A stretch of DNA of 64,000 bases from Bog-756 sp963734435 (GTDB lineage: Bacteria; Actinomycetota; Acidimicrobiia; Acidimicrobiales; RAAP-2), in NCBI GenBank assembly GCA_963734435.1, contig CAVTHA010000013.1, positions 1 to 64,000 on the forward strand, in the 5' to 3' direction. The position numbers were made by a program, and so were the translations under genes. Shown here in pieces: positions 27,790-37,523 of this stretch. Under the pieces are notes generated by a model. That model saw only the letters and a program-made list of their open reading frames with translations, was not told where the DNA came from and did not search any database. The first letter of the stretch is position 1. Each line of letters opens with the position of its first letter.

Positions 27790-29358
27790 ATGACTACCAC
27801 CACCCGTACTGTTCCGCTCTCTGCCCGTCGGGCCCGCACCATCGAGATATCCCCCGGGCGATCCGTGCCCGAATGGCTCTTGCTGGGACTCGTCTGCATA
27901 GGCCAGTTCATGGTCGTCCTCGATATCTCGATTGTGAACGTGGCGCTCCCGTCGATTCAGAGAGACCTGCGGTTCAGCCCCTCCGGACTGCAGTGGGTCG
28001 TGAATGCCTACACGCTGACCTTCGCCGGGTTCCTGCTTCTGGGTGGCCGGGCGGCCGATCTGTTCGGACGGCGACGGATCTTTCTCATCGGTCTCGGTGT
28101 CTTCGTCGCGGCCAGCCTGTTCGGAGGCATGGCCCAGAACGAGACGTGGTTGGTGGCTGCCCGTACCTTGCAGGGGCTGGGTGCGGCGATCTTGGCCCCG
28201 GCGACTCTGACCATCCTCACCGCCACCTTCTCCGAGGGTGCCGCCCGAGCACGGGCATTGGGAGTGTGGAGTGCCGTCGCCTCCGCCGGCGCCTCCGCCG
28301 GCGCGCTCCTCGGCGGTATCCTCACGGACTTCCTGAGCTGGCGCTGGATCCTGTTCGTGAACGTCCCAGTCGGCGTGGTGGCTTGGATCGCCGCCCGTCG
28401 CTACCTGCCGGAGTCGCGTGGCGATCTTGCCCACCGCCATCTCGATCTGGCGGGTGCTGTCACCGTCACGGGCGGATTGGTGGCCTTGGTGTACGCCATC
28501 GTCCGCACGGAGAGCTACTCCTGGGGCTCGCCCCAGGTCCTGATTCCACTGGCGGTCGCCATTGCCCTGCTGGGAGCCTTTGTCGTCATCCAGCAACGGT
28601 TCTCTCGTGCCCCACTCGTGCCACTTCGCATTTTCCGTTCCCGGTCGGTGGCGGGTGGCAACGCGGTCATGTTGCTCCTGTTCTGCGCCATGTTTGGCTC
28701 GTGGTACTTCGAGACGCTCTACATGCAGCGAGTGCTCGGCTTCAGCCCGCTGCAGGCCGGGCTGGCCTTCCTGCCACAGACCCTGCTCATCGCGGCCGGG
28801 GCCCAAGTGACAGCTCGGCTGGTCACCCGTTTGGGTCCTCGTCCCCTCATCCTCATCGGGACCCTCGTGGGAGCGAGCGGGCTGCTCTGGCTCACCCGAA
28901 TCACGCCCAGCAGTACATTTGCCGCTGATCTCCTCGCACCGTTCATCTTGATCGGGCTCGGCATGGGTCTGACGGTCACACCCGTCACGGTGGCGGGAAC
29001 CGCCGGAGTGCCTCGCGCCGACGCTGGGCTGGCGTCGGGAATCCTCAATACCTCCCGTACCGTCGGGGCCTCCATCGGGCTGGCTGCACTGGCCACCGTG
29101 GCGGCAAACCGGACGACCGCCCTCCTGGCCGGTTCGGCTCGGACGCCAACACACACCGCAGCTGCGCTCACTGACGGCTATTCCCTGGCCATCTCAATCG
29201 CGTCGGGCATCTTGGTCGTCGCCGGCGTCGTTGCCATGGCCACCCTGCCGTCACGGCGTGCCCTGGCCGGGGAGACGACAGAGCCTTCGCTCGCCCGATC
29301 ACCCGCCGCCGATCCCGCCCCAACCGGTCGGCTCGCGCTGGAAGAGGCACTCGAGTAG
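27790..29358 (+). CDS. DHA2-family (EmrB/QacA) 14-TM major facilitator drug exporter
   Basis: 522 residues. The ATG at 27790 follows AAGGAAGG closely. Fourteen hydrophobic segments run from about residue 30 to 495. The DHA2 motifs are clear: LDISIVNVALPSIQ in TM1, GGRAADLFGRRRIF (motif A) and the TM5 antiporter-like stretch with G-rich ASAGASAGALLGG. Members export lipophilic drugs or metabolites by proton antiport. No regulator lies beside it. Confidence 0.92.
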   Translation: MTTTTRTVPLSARRARTIEISPGRSVPEWLLLGLVCIGQFMVVLDISIVNVALPSIQRDLRFSPSGLQWVVNAYTLTFAGFLLLGGRAADLFGRRRIFLIGLGVFVAASLFGGMAQNETWLVAARTLQGLGAAILAPATLTILTATFSEGAARARALGVWSAVASAGASAGALLGGILTDFLSWRWILFVNVPVGVVAWIAARRYLPESRGDLAHRHLDLAGAVTVTGGLVALVYAIVRTESYSWGSPQVLIPLAVAIALLGAFVVIQQRFSRAPLVPLRIFRSRSVAGGNAVMLLLFCAMFGSWYFETLYMQRVLGFSPLQAGLAFLPQTLLIAAGAQVTARLVTRLGPRPLILIGTLVGASGLLWLTRITPSSTFAADLLAPFILIGLGMGLTVTPVTVAGTAGVPRADAGLASGILNTSRTVGASIGLAALATVAANRTTALLAGSARTPTHTAAALTDGYSLAISIASGILVVAGVVAMATLPSRRALAGETTEPSLARSPAADPAPTGRLALEEALE

Positions 29359-29462
29359 CAATTCCTATTTCCGAAACACGTGTCGAGTCACATTAGGTAG
29401 TGCCATCTCATTTGCGGCCCCGGACCTCCCCGACGTCGAACCTGAGGCAGAGTGTGGGGATC

Positions 29463-30839
29463 GTGGCTCGTCCTCAATCCGCCGCCATCCGACTCAGGGA
29501 GGCCGTTGGGCCAGACGCCGTTGTGGTGGATCCCGAGATCGTCGCCTCGTACACCACCGACTGGACGGGCCGGTTCGTCGGCCACTCGCCGCTCGTGGTC
29601 CGACCGGAGTCGACGGGGGAGGTGGCGGGCGTCGTCTCGGTCTGCCGGGAACTCGGCCTCGCCCTCGTTCCCCAGGGTGGCAACACCGGCCTGGTCGGTG
29701 GCAGCGTGCCCCTCGGAGGCGAAGTGGTCCTCAGCCTCCAGCGGCTACGCGGACTGGAGCCGGTGGACGACCGGGCCGGCCAAGTCACCGTCGGCGCTGG
29801 CGTGTGCCTCGCCGAACTGCAGCGGGCCGCCTCTGGCGCCGGCTGGTCCTACGGGATCGACATAGCCAGCCGCGACTCCGCCACCGTGGGCGGCATGGTG
29901 GCCACCAACGCCGGTGGCATCCACGTCCTCCGTTACGGCGACACACGGGCCCAGCTGATGGGACTCGAGGCCGTCTTGGGCACGGGTGCGGTCGTGTCCC
30001 ATCTCGCAGGATTGGTAAAGGACAACACGGGCTATCACTGGCCGGGGCTGTTGTGCGGCAGTGAGGGGACGTTGGCCATTGTCACTGCGGCGCGTCTGCG
30101 ACTCGTGCCCCCGATGCCGTTCCACACGACGGCCCTCCTGGGCTTCTCGACCGTAGCCAAAGCGCTCGATGCAGCGACCTTCCTTCGGCGGTCGCTCAGC
30201 TCCCTCGATGCCTGCGAACTCGTTCTTCGCGCGGGACTCGAGCTGGTGTGCTCGGTGAACGGACTCCAAGCGCCCCTCACCGCCAGCCATGCGGCCTACC
30301 TGCTGGTCGAAGCAGCCGACCGGACCGATCCCACGGAACGGCTGGCCGATGCCGTTGGTGGTGCGGCTGGTGTGGCCGACGTGGCCGTGGCCGCGGAGCC
30401 CGCTCGTAGGGCTGAGCTGTGGCGTTTGCGCGAGGACCATACCCTGGCCATCAACACCTTGGGGCCCCCGCACAAGCTGGACGTCACCCTGCCCCAAAGA
30501 TCGATGGCCGAGTTCATCGATCGGGTCCCCCGAGTGGTGGAGGCCATGGATCCAGCCACTCGCACCTGGCTGTTCGGTCACGTCGGGGACGGGAATATCC
30601 ACGTGAACGTGACCGGCCTTCTTCCGGATGACGACCGTGTCGACGACGTGGTGTTCCGGCTGGTGGCGGAGTACGGAGGGAGCATCAGCGCCGAGCATGG
30701 CATCGGTACGGCAAAGAAACAGTGGCTGTCCCTCTCTAGGATGCCGGCCGAGCTGGCGATGTTTCGGGAGCTCAAGCGGGCGCTCGACCCGTCGCGCATC
30801 CTCAATCCCAACGTCCTATTTTCAGCCAACGGGGCCTGA
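29463..30839 (+). CDS. FAD-binding oxidase of the GlcD/D-lactate dehydrogenase family
   Basis: About 458 residues from GTG 29463 (GTG 29400 is an alternative adding 21 residues). The N-terminal PCMH-type FAD domain has PQGGNTGLVGGSVP (about 63-76), SRDSATVGGMVATNAGG and GSEGTLAIVT. The C-terminal cap domain has the metal/flavin motifs GHVGDGNIHVN and EHGIGTAKK. The family oxidises 2-hydroxy acids such as glycolate, D-lactate or D-2-hydroxyglutarate. No FeS partner gene is adjacent, so it is probably a stand-alone enzyme. Confidence 0.9.
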   Translation: MARPQSAAIRLREAVGPDAVVVDPEIVASYTTDWTGRFVGHSPLVVRPESTGEVAGVVSVCRELGLALVPQGGNTGLVGGSVPLGGEVVLSLQRLRGLEPVDDRAGQVTVGAGVCLAELQRAASGAGWSYGIDIASRDSATVGGMVATNAGGIHVLRYGDTRAQLMGLEAVLGTGAVVSHLAGLVKDNTGYHWPGLLCGSEGTLAIVTAARLRLVPPMPFHTTALLGFSTVAKALDAATFLRRSLSSLDACELVLRAGLELVCSVNGLQAPLTASHAAYLLVEAADRTDPTERLADAVGGAAGVADVAVAAEPARRAELWRLREDHTLAINTLGPPHKLDVTLPQRSMAEFIDRVPRVVEAMDPATRTWLFGHVGDGNIHVNVTGLLPDDDRVDDVVFRLVAEYGGSISAEHGIGTAKKQWLSLSRMPAELAMFRELKRALDPSRILNPNVLFSANGA

Positions 30840-30904
30840 GGCTCCCTGCTGGGACGGTCACTACGTGCAGCTTCGAAGCGTCCAGGAGCTCGGGATGCTG
30901 GAGG

Positions 30905-33046
30905 CTAGGCCTTCGCTCCGCGATGGATCCAAAGCTGCCGAGGTGACGCCACCGGTCGTATCCGTTTCCGTTGAATGCCTTGGGGCGGCGCTGACATAAC
31001 CCGGGCCTGGGAACCGAGGCTTGGAGAGTAGCTGTGTGATGCCGGAGCAGGAGCCGCTCCGGCAATGAGCGAGAACGTCGTGGTGGCAGCGACCGCATGA
31101 TGGTGCCGCGCCCTTCCTTTCGCCAGGATGGTGTGCTGGCCTATCGCTCCGGCGCGGGACACCTTGGGGATGGTCGCATTGCACGCGAATGTGCCGTCCG
31201 ACGCGGTCGTCACTGCACACAATCGGTGCCATCTACTGCCGACTACGTACTTGACCTTGACCGCCAGGCCTGCGGGGAAGTCGGCGCCCCTGATCTGGAC
31301 TGGTGTGCTCGGAGGCCCAGAGGAGGGAGTGATGCTCAACATTGTCACCGTAAGGTCTGCGACGGCCTGCAGCCCGCTTCCGACGTCAGTTGCCTTGATT
31401 TGCGTGTCCCCAGGCCCTGCCCCGGTGGCCAGTCCCTGAGAGCCCGAGGCGTTGGACACGGTGGCAACGGATGTCAGCGACGATGACCAGGCCACGCTCG
31501 GGGTCAGGTCCTGGGTGCTCTGGTCGGAGTAGTGCCCGGTGGCAGTGAACTGCTGGGTATCTCCCACCCCGATGGAGGCCGCCGTGGGCGAAATGGTGAT
31601 GCTCGACAGGACCGCCGGGGTGACGGTGAGCACGGCCGATCCCGAGACGAGACCGGAAGTGGCGGTGATTGTCGTGGCGCCGGTGGATACCCCGGTGGCC
31701 AGCCCCTTCGAGCCCGAGGCGTTCGACACCGTGGCGAAGGTCGTGAGCGACGAGGACCAGCTGATGTTCGAGGTCAGGTCCTGGGTGCTGAGGTCGGAGT
31801 AGTGCCCGGTGGCGGTGAACTGCTGGGTGTCACCGGCGGCGATGGAGGCGACCGCGGGCGAGACGGTGATGGCAAGGAGCACCGCCGGAGTGACGGTCAG
31901 CACGGCCGCGCCCGAGATGAGCCCGGAGGTGGCCGTGACGGTAGAAGCACCGGTGGCGACTCCGGTGGCCAGGCCGCTGCTCGACACCGTGGCGAACGTC
32001 GTGAGGGACGACGACCAGGTCACGCTCGAGGTCAGGTCCTGGGTGCTCAGGTCGGAGTAGTGCCCGGTGGCGGTGAACTGCTGGGTGTCACCGGCGGCGA
32101 TGGAGGCGACCGTGGGCGAGACGGTGATGGCCAGGAGCACCGCCGGAGTGACGGTCAGCACGGCCGCGCCCGAGATGAGCCCCGACGTGGCCGTGATGGT
32201 GGAGGCACCGGTGGCGACCCCGGTGGCCAGGCCGCTGCTCGACACGGTGACGAAGGACGTGAGGGACGACGACCAGGTCACGCTCGAGGTCAGGTCCTGG
32301 GTGCTCAGGTCGGAGTAGTGCCCGGTGGCGGTGAACTGCTGGGTGTCACCGGCGGCGATGGAGGCGGCTGTTGGAGCGACGGTGATGGCCAGGAGCACCG
32401 CGGGAGTGACGGTCAGCACGGCCGCGCCCGAGATGAGCCCCGACGTGGCCGTGATGGTGGAGGCACCGGTGGCGACCCCGGTGGCCAGGCCGCTGCTCGA
32501 CACGGTGACGAAGGACGTGAGGGACGACGACCAGGTCACGCTCGAGGTCAGGTCCTGGGTGCTCAGGTCGGAGTAGTGCCCGGTGGCGGTGAACTGCTGA
32601 GTGTCACCGGCGGCGATGGAGGCGGCTGTTGGAGCGACGGTGATGGCGACGAGTATGGCCGGGGTGACGGTCAGCACGGCCGTTCCCGAGATGAGCCCGG
32701 AGGTGGCCGTGATGGTAGAGGCACCGGTTGCGACCCCGGTGGCCAGGCCCTTGGAGCCCGAGGTGTTCGAGACCGTGGCAAAGGAGGTGAGCGACGACGA
32801 CCAGGTCACGCTCGATGTCAGGTTTTGAGTGCTGAGGTCGGAGTAATGGCCGGTGGCGGTGAACTGTTGCGTGTTACCGGCGGCGATGGAGGCGGCCGTC
32901 GGCGCAACGGTGATGCTCAACAACAAGGCCGCATTGGCCGACTCACTCGTCAGCGGCTCGAGGATCCCGGCGATCATGGCCGCAACGAGCAGTGCCGGGA
33001 TCAGACGGCGAATGATTCGGAAACGCGCTACACGACCAAGCCCCAC
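30905..33046 (-). CDS. secreted Big_2-repeat surface protein
   Basis: 713 residues. A signal anchor is near residues 12-40. Six bacterial Ig-like (Big_2) domains of 86-91 residues follow from about 42 to 560, each with SIAAG-TQQFTATGHYSD, SSVTWSSS and LATGVATGASTITATSG. A C-terminal IPT/TIG-like domain (SITPSSGPPSTPVQIRG) follows, with a basic, His-rich tail. Domains 2-4 are nearly identical and sit on 258-bp DNA repeats. There is no LPXTG motif, and no C-terminal membrane anchor was seen, so attachment is unclear. Adhesion or envelope structure is the likely role. Confidence 0.85.
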   Translation of the reverse strand: MGLGRVARFRIIRRLIPALLVAAMIAGILEPLTSESANAALLLSITVAPTAASIAAGNTQQFTATGHYSDLSTQNLTSSVTWSSSLTSFATVSNTSGSKGLATGVATGASTITATSGLISGTAVLTVTPAILVAITVAPTAASIAAGDTQQFTATGHYSDLSTQDLTSSVTWSSSLTSFVTVSSSGLATGVATGASTITATSGLISGAAVLTVTPAVLLAITVAPTAASIAAGDTQQFTATGHYSDLSTQDLTSSVTWSSSLTSFVTVSSSGLATGVATGASTITATSGLISGAAVLTVTPAVLLAITVSPTVASIAAGDTQQFTATGHYSDLSTQDLTSSVTWSSSLTTFATVSSSGLATGVATGASTVTATSGLISGAAVLTVTPAVLLAITVSPAVASIAAGDTQQFTATGHYSDLSTQDLTSNISWSSSLTTFATVSNASGSKGLATGVSTGATTITATSGLVSGSAVLTVTPAVLSSITISPTAASIGVGDTQQFTATGHYSDQSTQDLTPSVAWSSSLTSVATVSNASGSQGLATGAGPGDTQIKATDVGSGLQAVADLTVTMLSITPSSGPPSTPVQIRGADFPAGLAVKVKYVVGSRWHRLCAVTTASDGTFACNATIPKVSRAGAIGQHTILAKGRARHHHAVAATTTFSLIAGAAPAPASHSYSPSLGSQARVMSAPPQGIQRKRIRPVASPRQLWIHRGAKA
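31809..32600 (-). repeat. 258-bp tandem repeats encoding Big_2 domains
   Basis: Three successive 258-bp units (starting near 31809, 32067 and 32325) are nearly identical at the DNA level and each encodes one 86-residue Big_2 domain; flanking units are more diverged and some carry a 15-base insertion coding SGSKG. This shows recent amplification. Confidence 0.85.
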
Positions 33047-33551
33047 CCCAGAGCCCCCTCCCCCATCTGGCAGGCGTTGAACGCCGGCCCAGAAGCTAAC
33101 AGTCGGACGTAAATCACCGCAACTGTCTCCAGCTTTACGCCGGCGGCTATCTCGTCATACTTGAGGACGTAGGCGTGCAAAGTCGGTAACTCGGTCACCA
33201 AAGGGCCGGTAAGTCGTTGAAGGCGGGTATCAGCTGTGGGGTTCCTCCAGCTCGTGCAGTCGGCCGGTCGAAGGTGGTGTTCGCCCCCGGAGGGTGTCGC
33301 CTGATTGCATTCGCATTGGCGGCCGGCGCCAGCTACTGAGGGGCAGTCGCCACCTGCCCGGTGATCATCGCTGGGGCCTCCGAGACACAAATCCGGCGAC
33401 CCTAGGAGTGCTGCTGGTCGCGAGTGGACCCCGAGCTCATGTCCCTGGTCGGCGCAATCTCGTCGGGCCCGACGGCCCATCGGAAGGCCGGACAGACGGT
33501 CGCCGACATGAGCCTCGTACACTGGTTGGGACCGGGACAGGAGGATCGCCC
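33047..33551. other. divergent intergenic region
   Basis: Lies between the Big_2 gene (minus) and the ferritin-like gene (plus); it must hold both promoters. Open frames crossing it have no ribosome-binding site or domain. Confidence 0.4.
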
Positions 33552-34586
33552 ATGGAAACGGCGCAGGTGGAGTACTCCGAGGAGGAGCTCCTGGCCGATA
33601 TCGAGATCACCGAACCCCTAATCGCCGGTGGGGTGAGATGCCACGGCGGCTTTGATGAGGAAGGCCGTTATGTCTCGCCGCGGACCAAATTTCGGCTCCC
33701 GGCGATCGATGCCTGGGGCGACCTCAATTGTCAGCGCTTCTCGACTGAGCTGATCGACGCACGGCTGGAGCTGTGGGAAAAGTCCTTCCCGAACGTGGAG
33801 CAGGCCCGATTCCTCATCCGGGCGGGTGTTCCCGAGCCGTTGATGGCCACGCTGACTCGCATCGGCACGGTCGAGGGCTACGGCGCCAACATCCGGCTCC
33901 TCAAACCAAAGGACTTACAGCGTCACTTCGTCGAGGAGATCGACGGGACCGCAATCGATCACTTGGGGGGCGGACTGTTCGAGGCACACGGCCGAGACGA
34001 AGCCGGTTTCGGGACAGAGGCGGGGCACAGGGATATGTGGTTCGCGGCACGCGACATCGCCTTCGACCGTCCAATCGACGACCTCGACATCGAAGCGATG
34101 CTGGCTCGCATGGGCTTCGGACCAGGCCGCCCGGGCGCCGGCGCAGCCCGGCTCCTTCCAACCGACATCCCCGAGGATCTCGAGCTGATGGTCGCTTTGA
34201 TGATCCGCGTCCTCTTCATCGAGATCTCGGCCTTTCACACCTTCGCTTGGGCCGAGACCTGGATGTCAGACACTGAGCTGGTGAACGGAGACGGGGAGGC
34301 AGCCCGCCTGGTCTCCTACATTCGGGCCGACGAGACTCCCCACGTAGGCTATCTCCGCACGGCACTATCGGAGATGCGGGACCGGACGTGGATCGGCGAA
34401 TCCGGCCGTACGCACACCGGGTCCGATCTGATCGAGCGCATCTGGACCCCCCTCCTCGCCGACAGCCTCGGGCCTGGCCGGCAAGCGGGCCGGCAAGCCG
34501 CCCTCGGCGAGGTCGAGTACTGGTGTGCCCAGCGCAAGAACGGGAAGGACGTCCTCGCCGAGTTCCACGCCCTCGGCGAGACCTGA
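33552..34586 (+). CDS. ferritin-like diiron-type protein
   Basis: 344 residues; the ATG follows AGGAGG with 6-8 bases spacing. The body is helical. Two metal-ligand motifs typical of ferritin-like proteins are visible: EISAFHTFAW (ExxxH) and ADETPHVGYLRTAL (ExxH). Further acidic candidates lie in FEAHGRDE and AETW. Long ferritin-like proteins of this kind occur in acidimicrobial genomes without assigned function; an oxygenase or oxidase role is possible. It stands alone. Confidence 0.65.
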   Translation: METAQVEYSEEELLADIEITEPLIAGGVRCHGGFDEEGRYVSPRTKFRLPAIDAWGDLNCQRFSTELIDARLELWEKSFPNVEQARFLIRAGVPEPLMATLTRIGTVEGYGANIRLLKPKDLQRHFVEEIDGTAIDHLGGGLFEAHGRDEAGFGTEAGHRDMWFAARDIAFDRPIDDLDIEAMLARMGFGPGRPGAGAARLLPTDIPEDLELMVALMIRVLFIEISAFHTFAWAETWMSDTELVNGDGEAARLVSYIRADETPHVGYLRTALSEMRDRTWIGESGRTHTGSDLIERIWTPLLADSLGPGRQAGRQAALGEVEYWCAQRKNGKDVLAEFHALGET

Positions 34587-34914
34587 GGATCGTCCGGCCG
34601 AGCCACCTCCTTCTCCTCACCCTCACATTCAGAGGTTGAGATAGAAGGCTGCCCCCTCTGACCCTTTCCCCCCGAACGTCGGAAGAACGGTTGAACGACC
34701 GACGGGCACGGCACCGTGAGAGGGTGGGCTTCCCGAACGCCAACGAATTTCATCGGGCTGACCAATGAGAGCAGCATCAGCCAGCTGGTCGCGGGCGCGG
34801 TTTCGACATGGGACGGGGTCCCCTGCTGAAGCCGAACGAACCTCCAGGAACGGCCACCGCCCTACCTGCCAGGGTAGAGAGGTCCATCTGGGGACCGGAA
34901 GTGGTGCCAAGTGG
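34587..34914. other. intergenic, convergent, no supported gene
   Basis: The space between two convergent genes. No perfect hairpin or RNA gene was seen. Confidence 0.4.
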
Positions 34915-35658
34915 TCACCTGAGGATGTTGACCGCCCTCGATACGACCAACGCCACCGTGAGGAGCGACGCCAACGACTGCACCATCATCAACAGCTTGG
35001 ACCAAGCGGTGAGAGGCATCGTGTCGGTCGGGCTGAACGCAGTCGCATTGGTGAATGACGTGTAGAGATAGTCAAGGAAGTCTGGCGTCCAGTCCGGGGC
35101 AGACCCTGGATTGGACATCTGCGGAAACAAGAAGTCCGGGCGGCGGTGATCCTGGCGGAGCCGGGCGGCGACACCACCTCGATCGAGCTCCCAGTACCAG
35201 AGCCCGAAGGCGATGACGTTTGTGAGCCAGATCGGCACCGAGGCGAATACCAGGGACCGGCCACCCGCAGTGGTGTGCTCCAGGAGGGCATTGACCAGCT
35301 CGCCCAGCGCGACGACGTTCGCCAGGGTGATCAGCGCGATCAGAATCAGTGACATCCCCCGAAGGAGGGATGACTCTCGGTCGATGTGGCCCGGATTGGC
35401 AACGAGCAGGGCTAGGAGGAGCACGCCCTCGAGGACGGGAATGAGCCACCGTGGCCCGAGACCCTCGGTGACCCGGTTGGGAAGGACGATTTGGAGCACG
35501 ATCGCCACCACTACCGCGACCGAGGCCGGCCAGCGGTGCTCGCTCTTCGACGCCACCCCCCATTGGACCCGATCGTCTCGTGGCCAGTCAGCGGGTCTCG
35601 GAGGCAGTGGTCGCTCGGCGGGCTCACCTTCCCCTGGACCGGGCAACGATTCGGCCAT
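34915..35658 (-). CDS. four-helix membrane protein, possibly channel-like
   Basis: 247 residues from ATG 35658 (an upstream ATG at 35715 adds 19 basic residues). The cytoplasmic N-terminus is Pro-rich. Four hydrophobic segments lie at about 50-70, 80-97, 108-135 and 145-165, followed by a polar loop (PQMSNPGSAPDW). Then comes DFLDYLYTSFTNATAFSPTDTMPLT, shown here as the pore-like turn before a last membrane helix (WSKLLMMVQSLASLLTVALV). The final two-helix unit resembles the pore module of two-TM potassium channels, but the TVGYG filter is replaced by ATAFSPTD, so K+ selectivity is not expected. Confidence 0.7.
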   Translation of the reverse strand: MAESLPGPGEGEPAERPLPPRPADWPRDDRVQWGVASKSEHRWPASVAVVVAIVLQIVLPNRVTEGLGPRWLIPVLEGVLLLALLVANPGHIDRESSLLRGMSLILIALITLANVVALGELVNALLEHTTAGGRSLVFASVPIWLTNVIAFGLWYWELDRGGVAARLRQDHRRPDFLFPQMSNPGSAPDWTPDFLDYLYTSFTNATAFSPTDTMPLTAWSKLLMMVQSLASLLTVALVVSRAVNILR

Positions 35659-35775
35659 GGCAGGCCACCGTAACAGCGGGCTCGCCCGCAACGAGCGACG
35701 CTTCCACACCGCCATCAGAGGGCCCAGCTGACGACAATGGGAGACGCCCGGAGGGGAGGCTCCGATGATCGCAGA

Positions 35776-37200
35776 TCAGATGTCGTAGTAGAGCATGAAC
35801 TCCCACGGATGCGGCCGAAGGCGGACTTCGTCGACCTCATTCAACGTCTTGTACTCGATCCACGTCTCGATGAGATCGTCGGTGAATACACCGCCCTCGG
35901 TCAGAAAATCTTGGTCGGCTTCCAACGCAGCCAGCGCCTCATCGAGCGAACCGGGAACCTGTCCGACCTTCGCCAGCTCCTCAGCCGGCATGTCGAACAG
36001 GTCTTGGTCTACCGGGTCCGGAGGTTCGATCTGCTTCGCCACGCCGTCGAGCCCGGCCATGAGCATCGCTGAAAAGGCCAGGTAGGGATTGCACGAGGGA
36101 TCTGGGCAGCGAAACTCCACGCGCTTCGCTTTCGGACTCTTGGAGTAGAGAGGGATCCGGCACGCGGCCGAGCGGTTCCGCTGCGAGTAGACCAGATTGA
36201 CCGGCGCCTCGTATCCGGGTACCAGCCGTCGATAGGAATTGGTCGTCGGTGCGGCGAAGGCGAGCACTGCCCTCGCATGGGTCAGCAAGCCGCCGATGTA
36301 CCACCGGCCGACATCGGAAAGCTCGCCGTAGCCGGTATCTGCGTAGAAGAGCGGCTCGCCCTTGTTCCACAGGGATTGGTGCACGTGCATGCCGTTGCCA
36401 TTGTCTTGGAACAGCGGCTTGGGCATGAAGGTCGCCGTGCAGCCCCCCTTTTGCGCCACGCTCTTCACGATGTACTTGTAGAGCATCAGCTTGTCCGCCA
36501 TCGTGAGCAGGGTATCGAAGCGCATGTCGATCTCGGCCTGGCCGGCGGTGCCGACTTCGTGATGCTGGACCTCGATCTCGATCCCGAGCCGCTCCATGGC
36601 CATCACCATCTCCGAGCGCATGTCCTGGAAGTGGTCCATCGGGGGGACCGGGAAGTACCCCTCTTTGTACCTAGGCTTGTAGCCGAGGTTGGGCCCTTCC
36701 TCGCGAGCCGAGTTCCACACGCCTTCGACGGAGTCGACCTGGTAGAAGGCAGAGTGTTGGTCCTGGGAGAAGCGGACGTCGTCGAAGATGAAGAATTCCG
36801 CCTCCGGCCCGAAGTACACGGTGTCGGCTATCCCAGTCGTCTTGAGGTGCTGCTCAGCCTTCAGAGCGACATAGCGAGGATCTCTGTTGTAGCTGTCCCC
36901 GGTGACGGGATCATGGACGAAGCAGTTCAAGTTCAACGTCTTGTGTTCCCGGAACTCATCGATGACCGCAGTTGTCGGGTCGGGGAGCAGGATCATGTCT
37001 GACTCCTCAATGGCCTGGAATCCTCGGATCGACGAGCCGTCGAACCCGTAACCCTCCTCGAACGCGCTCTCGGTGAGCGCATGCACAGGAATCGAGAAGT
37101 GCTGCATCAGACCGGGTAGGTCGCAGAACCGGAGGTCGACGATCTCGATCCCTTCATCCGCAGCAAGGCTGACGACCTCAGCGGAACTGCGTTTCTGCAT
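35776..37200 (-). CDS. glnA: type I glutamine synthetase lacking the adenylylation Tyr
   Basis: 474 residues, full length. A GGGGAGGAG ribosome-binding site lies 7 bases before the ATG. Hallmarks are present: the beta-Grasp N-domain with GYGFDGSSIRGF, metal ligands in FGPEAEFF, HHEVGTAGQAEID and NGMHVHQS, and the ATP motif KPLFQDNGNGMH region. It converts glutamate and ammonia to glutamine. In GSI-beta enzymes a Tyr in the DLYxLPPEE loop is adenylylated; here the loop reads DLFDMPAEE with Phe402 (codon 35995-35997). That control cannot operate on this protein unless another site is used. The gene is monocistronic, divergent from a cyclase fusion gene. Confidence 0.95.
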   Translation of the reverse strand: MQKRSSAEVVSLAADEGIEIVDLRFCDLPGLMQHFSIPVHALTESAFEEGYGFDGSSIRGFQAIEESDMILLPDPTTAVIDEFREHKTLNLNCFVHDPVTGDSYNRDPRYVALKAEQHLKTTGIADTVYFGPEAEFFIFDDVRFSQDQHSAFYQVDSVEGVWNSAREEGPNLGYKPRYKEGYFPVPPMDHFQDMRSEMVMAMERLGIEIEVQHHEVGTAGQAEIDMRFDTLLTMADKLMLYKYIVKSVAQKGGCTATFMPKPLFQDNGNGMHVHQSLWNKGEPLFYADTGYGELSDVGRWYIGGLLTHARAVLAFAAPTTNSYRRLVPGYEAPVNLVYSQRNRSAACRIPLYSKSPKAKRVEFRCPDPSCNPYLAFSAMLMAGLDGVAKQIEPPDPVDQDLFDMPAEELAKVGQVPGSLDEALAALEADQDFLTEGGVFTDDLIETWIEYKTLNEVDEVRLRPHPWEFMLYYDI

Positions 37201-37523
37201 AATTGTCTCCTCCCCTTCCCGGCTGGTTCAGCGGTTCGGAACCTCAAATGCCGGACTCACGCCAGTCTGAGACCAATCAGAGCCGTCTGCAATGTTTCTG
37301 GCAGCAAAGATGATGAACGGACGATTAAATCTTGATCGATGTGGGCACCTCCAGGCAGCGTGCGTGAATGGAGCGAGCCCGAGGCCCATGCGGCAGCCGA
37401 CTATGGCCGTGCCGGCGGAACGAGCTCGCAGAACGAGTCGATGCCCACCCTCGTCTGCACCAACGAAAGATTGGCTCGCTTCGTTTCCGGCTCCATCGAC
37501 CGCCGAGTGCGAGAGACTGACCA
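37201..37523. promoter_or_regulatory. divergent promoter region of glnA and the hydrolase-cyclase gene
   Basis: About 320 bases with no gene. The glnA-proximal part has GGTTCCGAACC followed by GCTGAACC, a direct-repeat arrangement that could bind a nitrogen regulator. This is only suggestive. Confidence 0.35.

Noticed and set aside
27658..29154. 498-codon minus-strand frame
   Set aside because: Antisense shadow of the 14-TM transporter.
31532..33112. 526-codon plus-strand repeat frame
   Set aside because: Antisense shadow of the Big_2 repeat gene.
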